From Larix kaempferi (taxonomy: Eukaryota > Streptophyta > Pinopsida > Pinales > Pinaceae): a DNA stretch of 64,000 nucleotides. Of the stretch, positions 35,449-47,130 are shown piece after piece. Position numbers and translations under genes: made by a program. The DNA lies in the NCBI GenBank assembly GCA_027924585.1, contig BSBM01000252.1, positions 4,154,001 through 4,218,000 on the forward strand, in the 5' to 3' direction. Under the pieces are notes generated by a model that was not told the origin of the DNA, did no database searches, and saw only the letters and a list, made by a program, of their open reading frames with translations. The first letter of the stretch is position 1. Each line of letters begins with the position of its first letter.

Positions 35449-36860
35449 TCACTTCTTCCTCGAAGCGTCGTCGATTTGAAGAATGCCAAGCCTCTCTCTG
35501 AAGTACTCGAACTTCACTCTGGCTAGTGGTTTCGTCAACACATCTGCAATCTGGTCATCCGTCGCAATATACAGGAGCTTCACTACTCCTCTCTGCACCA
35601 TATCCCTGATATAGTGATATTTGATCTCAATGTGCTTCGACCTATTGTGGAACACCGGGTTCTCAGATAGCTTCACACAACTTTGGTTATCACAAAAGAT
35701 ACCAGTAGTCTCCAGCAGGATATCAGATAACTATGACAGTAGCTTCCGAAGCCATACTACCACACAACTAGCCGAACAAGCTGCAACATACTCTGCTTCG
35801 GCTATACTCAGTGCTGCACAGGACTGCTTCCTGCTAAACCAAGAGATCATACCTGATCCCATACTGAAGCAGCACCTAGAAGTGCTCTTCCTATCTGCAG
35901 CACTGCCTGCCCAATCTGAATCAACATAACCCTGTAGGTTAAACTTTTGATTCACATCATACTTGAGCCCATAATCAACTGTACCCTTCAGGTACCTCAG
36001 AATATTCTTTACAGCAAACAGGTGAACACTCCTTGGATCCGTCAGGAACTGGCTCAATGTGTTCACCGCAAAGCAAATATCTGGTCTCGTGTTCATTAGG
36101 TACATCAAGGACCCAATCATCTGATGATACATAGTGATATCAACAGTCTCAGATGAAGCATCACATAGAAGCTTTAGGTTTGATGCCATAGGTGTGGCCA
36201 TGGCCTTGCAGTCCATCATCCCGAACCTCTTCAGGATCTCTACTGCATACTTCCCTTGTCTAAGGAAGATTCCATCTGCACTCTGCCACACCTCCATACC
36301 TGGAAAATAGTGCATCATCCACAAGTTCTTCATCTCAAATTCGGCAGCAAGCTTCCGTGTCGGCAATTAATCTATCTTCACCTGTAATAAACAGGTCATC
36401 CATATACAAAAGTAGTATCACTGGATTGCCTTCCTCAACCTTGTAGTAAAGGTTGGAATCCGCTTTACTCTTGGTAAAGCCCAAACTGGATAGAAAGTTG
36501 TCTATCCTACCATACCAAGTTCTACACATATATGAATCCCTGTCATGTGTCTCAGAACCAAGTGGCTGCTCCACATACACTTCTTCTTCAACTACACCAT
36601 TCAAGAAAGTTGTCTTGAAATCCATCTGGTGTATCTTCCCTTTCATCATTATAGCCAGAGCAAGTACGGATCTAATGGAAGTATATCTAGCTATAGGAGC
36701 AAAAGTCTCTATGCTACCACCTCCAACATGCTTGATCTTGTAGATCCTCTTGGAAGTCACTACAGAATCCCCTTCACATCTTGGGACTGCATCCCAAACA
36801 TATTCATGATCGACTGGTACTCCTCGATCATGGAATTCTTCCCAAATCCTGGAAACTTCA
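35449..36860 (-). pseudogene. RT-RNase H remnant of copia E
   Basis: Reads leftward from about 36860. The RT start (VWDAVPRCEG, RIYKIKHVGGGSIE) runs directly into TFAPIARYTSIRSVLALA, so a segment of roughly 20 residues normally between them is missing. Then come KIHQMDFKTTFLNG, LYYKVEEGNP and LLLYMDDLFITG (about 36410-36375). A frameshift near 36360 moves into an open stretch (36366-35731) with EILKRFGMMDCKAM, NTRPDICFAVNTLSQFL, ILRYLKGTVDYG and the RNase H motif YVDSDWAG. A TAG at 35731-35733 breaks it. The tail (35676-35449) has IEIKYHYIRDMVQRG and DQIADVLTKPL. Better preserved than copia C. Confidence 0.92.
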
Positions 36861-36889
36861 ATATCTTCAATATTTTCAATAGATAACTT

Positions 36890-39683
36890 TGTTGTTGAAC
36901 AAATGTTGTAGTCCTTCTTTTGTAGGTGATGGTATATGATCTTTCCTACACAACAAGTTAAATTGCATGATTAGAAAACATCTCATAGTTTTCAGAACAA
37001 ATTCTTACACATAAAGAAATATGTCATACAATCATACAATTATCTTAGCCAATGCTTCAATACAACATTTATCCATATCCCATAACTTTCTAGATGCCTT
37101 CCAATCTCTACCAGAACATTGTTAAGAGTGTGCACAACTCCCAACATGTCAGCAAAAGGTTTCATTCTAGATAAGTAGCAATGGAATGTTGTACAGTGCC
37201 ATAGGCCACTTACCCATGTATATTAGCAGTATACTGTTCATCAATGCAACTATTCTAATATGCATAATACACAACCTAATTCTGGGAACATGAGTATATA
37301 CATTATTGAACAGTATTATTTAAACAATAAAATATGCAAGGAATGATAATTCAAATACTTATCTTTGTTTGTTTGTTGGTTGACTCCCTCTCAGTCTTTG
37401 CTTCTTTTCTGCAACTCCATTCTAATGTGAGAAGTGGTCAACTCCCTCTGAATATCTGCATCCTTGCAGAAACTACTGATGTGTGCTCCTTCTTGATCTT
37501 TGCTTCCTTGCAGGAACAACTGGAGTGTGCTCCCTCTTGATCTTTGCTTCCTTGCAGGAACAACTGGAGTGTGCTCCCTCTTGATCTTTGCTTCCTGCAT
37601 TACCTATCCTTGAACTTATATCCATCCTTAATCACTATGCATGCTTATTAGTATCATCATTGTGTTATCCTCGAGGTCTCATACATAATCACACATTCAT
37701 TAGTATAATCTTAATACTATCAAAACACAATAATCTTAAACATGTATAGTCATGATCATCAATGTATTCAAGATTTCAGGGAAGTCTTCTTTTACTCATG
37801 CATATTCTTATTTGATCATAGGACTCTTCTGGTTAGTTAAATCATCAATCAAGATAAGAGATAGGATATTAATAAAAATAACTAATCATACCAAGTATAC
37901 TTATATAAGGGATCCTAACACAAGGTAGGATTCTAACTTGATATAGGAAAAACATACCTGGATTAGTATGTTAGCTAGTTATGTCTAACATACCCACATG
38001 ATGTCTTCTTGCTAGTAACCTGCATATCTCATAGGTTAACCATTATAGAACCAAGTTATACATACCTCGCAAATATATCTTCTAAGTGATTCATGACAAT
38101 GGATGAATCTTTGACCTCATGTCATCATGATCACATGTTCTTGAACTAGAACATGATTTGTCTTTCTTGGTGTACCTTTCATGTTAGCGGACAACATAAA
38201 CCTCATACAACACCATAATGAATTAGTACAATCATAAGTGTCAACACCCTAATCAATGAATATATTCTATCATGCATTGATAACTTTATTAAGGTGATAC
38301 GACAAGTCTAAATTTAATCAAGATTGTACTAACCGTAATAACATGAAGACAAACATACCATAAACTTAATCATGAACAAATGTTGAAACATACCTAGATG
38401 AGTCATACCTGTTGAGATTGCTTGTAATCTTCTTATGTAAGGCCTTAGCCTCATCTCCCTCTGAAACAGGAACTTCTTCACTTATGTAGGTGACCAATCC
38501 ATTCTTTTCTAGGATTAACCCAATCCACTTGATTTGTAGGAACTGGATCTGGAGTTGGATTAGGGTTTGTCAGGGAAACCCTAAAAATTAAAACTTTGAA
38601 TTTCAAACTTTCGAAAGGATAGAAATATGTTCCTTGATGAGCTGATCAAGCATGTATACTCATAATTTGAAAACTGCAAAGTTTCACCCCTCAAATTTGC
38701 CTTTGAAACTTCCGGATTCACTAGACATGACCTCGAACTAGGGTTTGATAAATCCCACCCTTCTGCCCAATCAAAAGGTTCGATCGAAAGCTTTAAGCTT
38801 CTATTTTTTTGAGGAGCTTCCAGCTGTGGTCACAGATTTCAAAAATTCCCATATTTGCAAAAGCCCTAATTTTCCACTTTTCTGATCAAAGTCCCAAACT
38901 AGGGTCTGATCAAGCCCAACCTTCTGCCCAACCAAAAATTCTGATCTTGGTCTCTAAATTTCGATTTTGATGAGTATCATTCAGCCATAGTCTCCGATTA
39001 CAAAAATTCCAACTTTCTCTGAAACCCTAAATTCCTGAAGCCATGAATGAAGGTGCTAAAAAATAATTCTGGTTTGACAGAAATATGTACTTTATTGTTT
39101 CTGGTGTAACTCCTAACTTTTCGATCCACTGGATCTAAAAACGTTTCCTGTGATATCTTGACCTGTCATCTTTCCAACCCCATAGGTCTGACCTCAAATG
39201 GATTCTCTGAGAGAGAGCTATGCTAAGTGTCGCAACGTGACTTGTTTATGGGATAAAACAGGAGAGCGAACTTGTACAGCATGCCACGTGTCACTGGTTC
39301 AGTTTCTACCTTTGAAAAAGTTACCTGAGAAATTACAGTCCGTGAAATACCTGTTACTTTTTACTAAATTTCATGTGGATATTCCTAGCCCAAGTTATGA
39401 CCTTTTTTCCAAGGTCACCTGTTTATGACTGAGATCTGGAAGAGGCAGAAAACCTATATTGTACAGATCATAAATCACAAAGTACAACGAATTAGAGGTT
39501 TTCCTTTTGGAACAAGGTACATGGGGATCTTATCTTCTCCCTGTACAAGTTTCAGACCCTGAAACCTTGCCTAAATGTATTTATAGTGAAAGTGCTACGA
39601 TGACTAGTTTTTGCAATATCAAGCCCTAGCATCGTAAGTGCAACAAGTGTCATACATGCCATACCATGCCTTCTTTCAGGCTA
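36890..39683 (-). other. Long non-coding leader of copia E
   Basis: Collinear with 14640-17672 of copia C, with no recognisable gag, protease or integrase. A 46-bp unit with TTGATCTTTGCTTCC and GGAACAACTGGAGTGTG is repeated about three times at 37480-37600, and fewer times in copia C. Confidence 0.82.
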
Positions 39684-39695
39684 GCTCTGATACCG
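39684..39695 (-). other. Primer binding site of copia E
   Basis: The minus strand reads CGGTATCAGAGC, one base from the initiator-Met type, directly against the LTR. Confidence 0.88.
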
Positions 39696-40339
39696 TGTTA
39701 ATTTTTCAGAATTTACTTAAATATGATCTAGGATATTAACTAAGAGAACAACATGTATAGCATATCTACAGCATATCAATCATAGACACAATAATGCAAG
39801 CACACAAGAGACACAGAGTTTACTTGGGGAAAACCATAAAGGTGAAAAACCCCAATAAATTCCTCAGAGATAGATAGAGCAATGACACAACCCAAGCATA
39901 AGAGATAGACATCTCCTAGTAGCAGCTTCTCCTCCTCCACATGTGTGCCACTCTCCCGAGAGTGTGAGAGAGAATAGAATGATGAAATAGAGTGCCTCCC
40001 TCACTCTATTTATACTTGACTTGACTTGCCTAATAACCTTTGTTAGGTTGGCCTCAACTTAACCACATAACACAATGCTGACTGGGCTGACACCCAATAG
40101 GGTGGTCTAATAACCCTTTGACCCACATGGACGACCCCCAATAGGGTGGTCTAATAACCCTTTGACCCACATGACTTATAAAGGGCCAACCCCAACAAGG
40201 TGGTCTTATAACCCATCAAGTATAAGTTACGACACTTACAATATAAATGACGACACTTCCGTATAGAGGAATAATACCATCTCTATAGGAATACAATATA
40301 CATATATGAAATACATTCCGAAGTTACATATAAATCACA
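39696..40339 (-). repeat. 5' LTR of copia E
   Basis: 644 bp, TGTTAATTTTTC to AAATCACA; the right edge is fixed by the CATTG duplication. Confidence 0.93.
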
Positions 40340-40461
40340 CATTGGAAGTGATAAGGGAGGAGATGGAGTGGAAATGGTTAATGGATAGTTGCAGGTGAGA
40401 AAGTGATGGGAGGAGGGTCAAATTGGAGGTCCGAGGTTTGAGGAGGAAGTGGCAAGGGCAG

Positions 40462-41437
40462 TTATGGAGTAGTTAGGATCATGGGGAAAGTGCAAGGAAG
40501 GACAAGGGTGTGTGTAGGTATGCAGGTGGGGGATGGTGGAGTGGTTGAGGGTGATAGGGAGTGTGAGGGAGGCACATGAAGAGGATGGAGAAGGCATGTG
40601 GGATTTGGGAGAGGGGAGGAATGCAGGAGTGTGCATGCATGAGTGAATTGGGGTGAGTTAGGGTGCACAACAATGAAAATGAAGTAGTAGGCATGGGAGG
40701 AGTGGAAGCATGCAGTGGAGGAAGGAGGAGCAACAAATGGTAAAGAGGGTGTAGAGGCAAGTGGATGACCTGGGGAGAAAGTAAATTCAAGTAGGGGGGA
40801 GAGGGATGGCAAAAAACTGCGGGAGCTGGGGGTAGGCCGATGAAGTGGACACGGCTCGAAGGGATGTGGAATGGAGGATGAGGAGGTTCTTGGGAGTTTC
40901 GACATGGGATGAGTGGAAGCGCACAGTGGAGGAAGGAGGAGCATCAGATGGTTGAGAGGGCGCATAGGCAGGTTGATGAACTGGGGAGAAAGTACGTTCG
41001 AGCAGGGGGGAGAGGGATGGCAGGAAACAATGGGAGCTTGGGGTAGGCCGATGAGGTGGACGTGGCCCAAAGGGAGGTGGAGTGTAGGATGCAGAGGTAC
41101 TTGGGAGTTGTGGCATGGAAGAGGCGGGTAGCTGTGGGAGAATAGAGCAATGGATGGCACGTGGCGCACGAGGAGGGGAGTTGGCAAGGAGTGGGAATGA
41201 GTGATGATGGCTAGGATGGCACGCGGGTGTAGGGATATCATGCATGTGGATAAGTGAAGGGATGACGGTGAGGATAAGTGGAGGCAGGTGCAAAGAGAAG
41301 CGTTTGGTGCATGCAATGCATGGGTACAGGAAAGGGATAGCGAGATAAGGATGCAAATAGGAGGAGAGAGTGTGGAAGGTGTATGGGTCACGTGGGAGCT
41401 GAGGGGCGAGAGGCGAAGGGTCGGAGATTTTGGTCAA
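40462..41437 (-). CDS. Pro/Ser/His-rich reading frames of element D
   Basis: Two overlapping minus-strand frames (41437-40787, 216 codons, and 41391-40462, 309 codons) start close to the primer site at 41494-41506, where gag would be expected. Both are rich in Pro, Ser, His, Leu and Thr, with no zinc knuckle or other known domain. They resemble each other because a 211-bp segment is tandemly duplicated (40691-41112) and 211 is not a multiple of three, so each frame reads one copy in the phase the other frame uses for the second copy. Whether either frame is translated is unclear; the base bias of the strand alone could keep frames open. Confidence 0.4.
40691..41112. repeat. 211-bp tandem duplication in element D
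   Basis: GGCATGGGAGGAGTGGAAGC at 40691 and GACATGGGATGAGTGGAAGC at 40902 each start a copy that ends in CTTGGGAGTT. The copies differ by scattered changes, so the duplication is not recent. Confidence 0.85.
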
Positions 41438-41493
41438 ATACCATGCAATTTAGAGAAACTTTGAGATGACTGCTAACATCTAGATCAGACTCA

Positions 41494-41506
41494 GCTTCGA
41501 TACCAA
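41494..41506 (-). other. Primer-site-like word of element D
   Basis: The minus strand reads TTGGTATCGAAGC directly against the 5' LTR, close to but not identical with the initiator-Met type. Position supports the role. Confidence 0.65.
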
Positions 41507-41743
41507 TGAAGTGTCCCCTTCCGGATTACACTAAAAAAACTATCTAAAAGAACAACTAATGGAGAATAATTCCATATCTGAAAATAAATAATATTGAATA
41601 TATGATTTGATGAGTTATACATTACAATAGGTTTATCTTTTATATAGTCCAGAGTTCCTTTTCAGTGATAAAGGACACGTTTGTTCATTATTAGCTAATA
41701 ATTATATTTATTATTTATGATTTATGATTTTATGTTCATAACA
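41507..41743 (-). repeat. 5' LTR of element D
   Basis: 237 bp, TGAAGTGTCCCC to TTCATAACA, followed by AAAGG, the second copy of the target duplication. Confidence 0.92.
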
Positions 41744-41870
41744 AAAGGGGTACCTTCCCTGGCATTGTGTAGGTTGATGGGGAATGAGTGAGGGTTTGGG
41801 ACCGGGGTCAGTTGTGGATGGGGTTACCTGCACCACTTGGGTAGAGGATAGGTGCCCTTAGATGAAGAGC

Positions 41871-42450
41871 ATTCTGTGAGGAGTATGGTTGTAAATTTAA
41901 GGGGAAGAAGTGGAAATCTTCCCCTTGTGGATTAATATCCCTAGCTCGAGGGTGGCACTTATCAAAGAAAGATAAGGCCCGACAAAGTGCCTACGGATGG
42001 GAGGAAATTTCTTAGCTTGTAGCTGTTTGGAGGACACTTTCATAAGATAAGTGCCAATTGTATATGAATGCCATGGAATTTAGTTTTGTTATGTGATGTT
42101 TTCAATTTTTTTATTTATTTTAGAATTGATTCTGTGTATGGATAAATTGAACATGGCTTGATTCCGTGAGGAGTATGGTTGTAAGCTTAAGGGGAAGAAG
42201 TGGGAATTTTCCCCTTGTGGATTGATAGCCCCAGCTCGAGGGTGGAACTTGTCAAAAAAAAATAAGGCCCGACAAAGTGCCTACGGATGGGAGGAAAGTT
42301 CTTAGCTTGCAGCTGTTTGGAGGACACTTTCATAAGATAAGTGCCAATTGTATATGAATGCCATGGATTTTAGTTTTGTTATGTGATGCTTTAAATCTTT
42401 TTTATTTTGGAATTGATTCTGTGTATGGATAAATTGAACACGGCTTGATG
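41871..42450. repeat. 290-bp direct tandem duplication
   Basis: GTGAGGAGTATGGTTGTAA begins at 41876 and again at 42166. The two copies stay collinear to the words GGATAAATTGAACA and GGCTTGATT/G. No coding potential was recognised. Confidence 0.9.
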
Positions 42451-42510
42451 CATTCATGTTAGGAATGATTACATAATACAATTTTAGTTTAACGATTTTC
42501 TCATATGTAT

Positions 42511-42532
42511 ACACACACACACACACACACAC
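42511..42532. repeat. (AC)11 microsatellite
   Basis: Uninterrupted AC dinucleotides at 42511-42532, followed by ATATAT and then GTGTGTGT, so the region can also fold back. Confidence 0.95.
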
Positions 42533-43235
42533 ATATATCTGTGTGTGTTATTGAAAATCTATATTATAGTAATCCATCGTAAAACAAATACGTAATTGGA
42601 AGCAAGAATATAAATTATTCACATATTTGAGTACCTCGTGGTCTCAACAGAGTTATAGTGGCTACTGGGTATGTGAGTTAAATTTGGAAAATAAAATTGT
42701 GAAAAATACATAACATAAAGATGAATATTATAAATCCTAGAAATTAGATGAATTCCAAGGGATATTTGATACATAAGTGTTTATATGGAAAAAAGAGAAT
42801 TGAGTTAAAATTTAGAAGAAAAATGATTTTTATTATTTATAAATGTAATATAAATAATTAGTATAGTAGGAAACTGAACAAATTTCATCCAAACAAGGAG
42901 AACACAAGGCACATGTATAACTAGCACCCGACATGGGTGCCTTAAAATTTATTATATGAAGTATGTGACAATGTACAATAGATGAGCTAATCCAACTACA
43001 CATAACTCTCTTTATAGACTACAATTACAATAGGAAACTCTTTCCAAGAACTTCCAATCCAACCTTTGTAGCTACCACAGACTTGTTTTCTGTAGTTCAT
43101 GTTAACTTCTCATTTTTCACACAACAAACCCAAATTCACTTTACTATGAAAACCTCATAACCTACCACAATCATAGAGCTCACTTTGAACTTATGTCTCT
43201 ATCACTTGCAAAGATTGAATTCCTTAGCACATAGG
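42533..43235. other. Anonymous DNA between repeats
   Basis: No gene seen. A minus-strand TATAAAGAGAG word at about 43009-43019 suggests part of an old LTR, unproven. Confidence 0.35.
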
Positions 43236-44733
43236 TGTGAAATTCTAAATCATAGCAGATCATGGAGCTGAGTATACCTCATAGAGAAAGAATGAGCATA
43301 AAAGATGAATTATAGTGAAAATCTTCCCCTTTAACTTTTTGTTGTCACTTCGACGTGCCCTGTTGTCCAGCAAGGTGCATCGGGTTCAAGGTGACGCGCT
43401 CTGCAACTTATCAAAGTGCGTCAGTGACGCAGTGTGCCTTTGTACATGGTGCGTTGATCTCTTTCCAGTGTATGTTTCCCTTGTACAAGGTGCATCGCAG
43501 TTGGTTAAAGTGGATAAAGAGAATCTTCGAGCGACTTCTCGAAGCTTGGATGGCATGGAGACTTATCCCTACTTACCTGGAAAGGTGGTAGTCGATCCCC
43601 TTACCTAGTGGGATGATCCCTTAAGCCTCTCCCCTAAATCCTCAACCTATCTTATCCCTTTAGCTATATATATATATGAACCCCCTCTCCAATGTCAAGG
43701 GAGGAAGGATAGAGTACTCTTATGCTGGTGGAATTTCTCTAGGTGATCCTCTTCATCCATTAGGAGGATAAGCATTCAATCTTGTAGGCTAGGATTGTTG
43801 GAAGGAGGTTATGACGTCAAAGATTTGGTCGTAGCATCTCCCCCTTTGTATTTCTTATCATTACATTTAATACAAGTTCTTTTCATAAATGTTATTGTGT
43901 TAATGATGTTTAGGATTTTGCTCTTTGACTGTTAATCTAGATCACATCATATCCATGTGATTTTACCACTTGTTTGTTTCCACATGCTTTGTATGGTTTT
44001 GCAGCTAAATATTTGAAGACTTGGAGCTTGGAGCAACAAGGAGAAAGAAATTGCATAATTGAGGTAAGCCATCTCTTTATTTGTCTTGAATTTCAATTGA
44101 TCTAGGAAAGATACTCGTGTTATGTACTCATTTTTTCTAGATCTAAACCATTTAGACTAGGGAGATCTATTTGAGTCCACTCATGTAGATTGTCCGTAAA
44201 CACTAAGATAGGAACATAATAATTTCACATGATCCAATAATCAGTATAATGAACAATGATGTTACAGTGGAGAGAATTCGAATCACATAGGAGAATTCAA
44301 GTCTCAATCTGTCTAGAATAGGAATTTTCACCTCTATCAGTGCTCCGGAGCTCCCAAACTCAGTTAAACTCAACCAAATCTTAGTTAATTGAATCTATTG
44401 TCAGTTAATTGACCAAGGAGGGTGCAATCATGATTTTTTCATGCAAATCACTCAGAAAAGGGCGCATGAGTACACAATCAGTGGCAATTGGAGCATAAAC
44501 CCACCACAAGAGTCAGCTAACTCAGGTGGACTGAACTAGAACACTGAGTTGGATCCTAAAATGTAGGGAATTACCTCTAGTGGTCCTAAAATCATGCATG
44601 CAGGGTGCATTAGGTGGCTAATGGGTCCTAGATGACATCTGCACACCACTAGGGGAGAAATAACATCACTAAGTGCTAGAAAATGGTAAATAATGCAAGT
44701 AGGACAAGGATGGAGTATTAAAATATCCTAACA
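43236..44733 (-). repeat. 3' LTR of copia F, interrupted
   Basis: Matches 47131-47787 in two parts (43236-43322 and about 44208-44733). Between them about 885 bp replaces about 45 bp of LTR. Confidence 0.88.
43323..44207 (+). other. Insert in the copia F LTR, candidate solo LTR
   Basis: Less AT-rich at its start (words GTGCATCG, GTGACGC and GTGCGT recur), with a TATATATATATG run at about 43665-43677 and a TGACGTCA-like word near 43811. A GTAAGCC word follows a TTTGCAG-bounded stretch (44003-44070), as in a small exon. No clean ends or target duplication were found, so its nature is open. Confidence 0.35.
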
Positions 44734-44742
44734 CCCCCCCTT
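44734..44742 (-). other. Polypurine tract of copia F
   Basis: The minus strand reads AAGGGGGGG directly before the LTR start TGTTAGGATA. Confidence 0.85.
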
Positions 44743-44897
44743 AATCCAAACTTGTGCATCATGAACCCTGGTTACTGATACCAAAGGTCACTCATACAAT
44801 CAAATAAATGATGAAAATAAAATAATTGTCCATGAACCAAGGAAATGGGAAACTCCCCCCCCCACCTCTCCCCGAAAAAATAGGACAACAGTAGGGA

Positions 44898-46847
44898 ACT
44901 CAAATAACCTTCACCCTAAGTGGAGAAGGAAAAAATTTCTTGAGTGAAAGCCTTTATAAAAATGTACGCAATCTGCTCCTATGTAGGATAGAAATGCAGG
45001 TGCTGGATCTAGATCTACTCCTCTGATGTACCTCCCACTATGTCAAAGCTATATTAAATTTCCAAAACAAGTATTTTATAAACCATGTTTTCTACTGGAG
45101 TGAATGGCTCATTGTAGTCCAAACCATGAACCTTTGATTACCCTTTTTCAACGAAACGATATGTGTAGTTGGTTGTAGATACCCCATGGAAAGTCTCTTC
45201 AAGGGATTGCGGATCAAACCCCACCATCATGTAGCATCTCTTTGAGAGAAGTGGATCTGCATGACATAGTGCAAGGTTTGCATGATACTGATATCTGGTG
45301 GTTCTATGGTCAGATCGTTCCCCAACTATGTTCCCAGTAGCTACAAGAACTTTGTGAGCCCATATTGGCCTTGGCCATGGATTGGGAGCAAGTGTTGGAT
45401 ATGGATTTGGATCTACTTGAACTTTATTCTCAACATCAAGATCTTGATCCTCATCTTCATTAGAAGAGATATCACTCTGATCTTCATTAGATGCCAATGG
45501 AGTAGGAAGAGAGTATGGAAAAAAGTGAGAGAATTCATATTCCTTTGAGGCATGGTTTGCAAACCATTTCACTATAATCTTCCCAGAAGAGATCTATGCA
45601 ATCTCAACTGTGTCAGGACCAAAGACCACTTTCTTCGATGAACCCATGTGAGTCATTTGATAGAAATACAACACATTTGCTGACAAAGAAGGCACAAATA
45701 GAACATTTTTGAAATTTCCATGCTCTATTTGTATTTTTCCCTTCCCTTCAACTGAGATATGTGAATCATATCCCATGTGAATACTAGGACCATCATTGAG
45801 ATATAGAGAATAAAATGATTCTTTGGAGGAAACCATGTGGTTGGAGGCTCCTGAATCTATGAGTAAGGCTTGTGATTGTGTAAATACAGTCTTCAGTGCA
45901 TGTCATCTCTCATGACCATCGAAATCACTTCTAGAATGAGTCTCTCTTGTGCCTTTTGGGAGGGGAATGTTGTGATGTTCAAGAATTTTGGTCATTTGAT
46001 CTATCTTTTTCTTCATTCATGAACTCTTTGGATGGTTTCCTTTCTTGCAATAGGAACATTTGGATTTCTCAAATCCATTTTGCTTATCCTTCTTGGAGTT
46101 GGAGGCTCCTTCTGATGGATTAGACTTTGGATTTTGCTTGGTCTCAAATTGCTTCTTCTCTTTACCCTTATTCTTCCCTTTGGCATTCGCACTTTTTGAC
46201 TCCCCATCCACAAGAGCCTGATTTTTGGAGGCTTGAAAAGTGCCCATCTAAATCTGTTTGTCTTGTTCTTGGATGAGAGATTCAGTGAATGCATCTAGAG
46301 ATGGCATTTTCCAACCAGAGATTGACAATTTTCCTAAATGGAAGGTAGAAACAAAGATGGAGAACTCAGGACCAAGATTTCTCAGAATGGATAGCACCAA
46401 CTGCTCATCCTTCTTATCAATGCCACACTTCTTGCATTGCATGACCAAAGATTTGAATTTGGAAAAGAATTGCTGGATGGTTTCGAAACTGCTAGGTTGA
46501 AGAGCAATCAACTCATTCTCCATAATATGGCCCCTTATCTCATCTTGTTTGCCGAAGAGGGTCTCCAACTTCAAACAAAACTCTCTTGGAGTCTTCAATC
46601 CATCAAGGTGGAAGATCAAATCTTTGGAAATATGAATACACATGAAACCAAATGCTTCATCCAATCTATTCAGATACTTGGCCTTCTCAATAGCTACTTG
46701 AGGTTCGACTTGAGGTTCGACCTCCCTTCCCATTGCTATCCTGTACAATGACTTGTTGTGCAACACCATATGCATATCAGCCCTCCAATCAAGATAATTG
46801 AAGGGTGTCAGAATCTTGGGAGAGAGATGAGCATTCGAATTCTCCAT
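44898..46847 (-). pseudogene. Copia F gag-protease with integrase and most of RT deleted
   Basis: Start ATG at 46847. Gag of the UBN2 type (FNYLDWRADM, KTPREFCLKLETLFGKQDE) runs to a TAG at 46248-46250. The zinc knuckle KCSYCKKGNHPKSS (about 46060-46020) has a TGA where the last Cys should be. Protease follows with an intact active site (LLIDSGASNHMV, about 45862-45828). After a stop at 45594 the frame passes from KEYEFSHFFP directly to the acidic linker before RT (SNEDEDQDLD, SKRCYMMVGFDPQS), so integrase is absent. Then only YTYRFVEKG, LDYNEPFTPVENM and an RNase H tail (EQIAYIFIKAFTQEIFSF) remain. All gag and protease pieces share one frame. Confidence 0.9.
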
Positions 46848-47118
46848 GAGAGCTACTGGAGCGAATACAATGTGGTACTGCTACTACTGCTGCATTGAAA
46901 AACTTTCAATATCTTGCAAAAAAATCTCAATTTTGGAGATAGACTACTATTGAGCACTACTTTAGGACAATAGGTACATTTTTCCAGATCCTTCACACCT
47001 GGCTAGACCTCAAAGGGTTTCTCCATTGAATTCAATGCAATGGCACCAAGATTTGTTGTGGAAATCCAAAGGCTTCTGGTGCACTACTGAGAGCAGCTAC
47101 TCAACCTACGCTCACTGA

Positions 47119-47130
47119 GCTGTGATACCA
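47119..47130 (-). other. Primer binding site of copia F
   Basis: The minus strand reads TGGTATCACAGC, one base from TGGTATCAGAGC, directly against the 5' LTR. Confidence 0.88.

Larger units (their letters stand above)
33268..40339 (-). mobile_element. Ty1/copia element E, non-autonomous sister of C
   Basis: 7,072 bp on the minus strand with a perfect CATTG duplication, inserted in element D. It has the same plan as copia C: 5' LTR, primer site, non-coding leader of about 2.8 kb, partial RT-RNase H, hairpin array, 140-bp tandem repeats, polypurine tract and 3' LTR. Gag, protease and integrase are absent. Confidence 0.95.
31372..41743 (-). mobile_element. Gypsy-like element D without pol, split by copia E
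   Basis: Minus-strand LTR element with 236/237-bp LTRs, a primer-site-like word (41494-41506), a polypurine tract (from 31608) and a target duplication GAAGG/AAAGG with one mismatch. Without copia E it is about 3.3 kb. The inside codes only for a Pro/Ser/His-rich part (41437-40462) and a coiled-coil part (32990-31768). No protease, RT, RNase H or integrase motif was seen, so it was probably moved by another element. The class is assigned from the polypurine-tract neighbourhood it shares with gypsy B. Confidence 0.85.

Noticed and set aside
43315-43608. 97-codon plus-strand frame in the copia F LTR insert
   Set aside because: No motif, overlaps the insert boundary, and a second overlapping frame of similar length exists.
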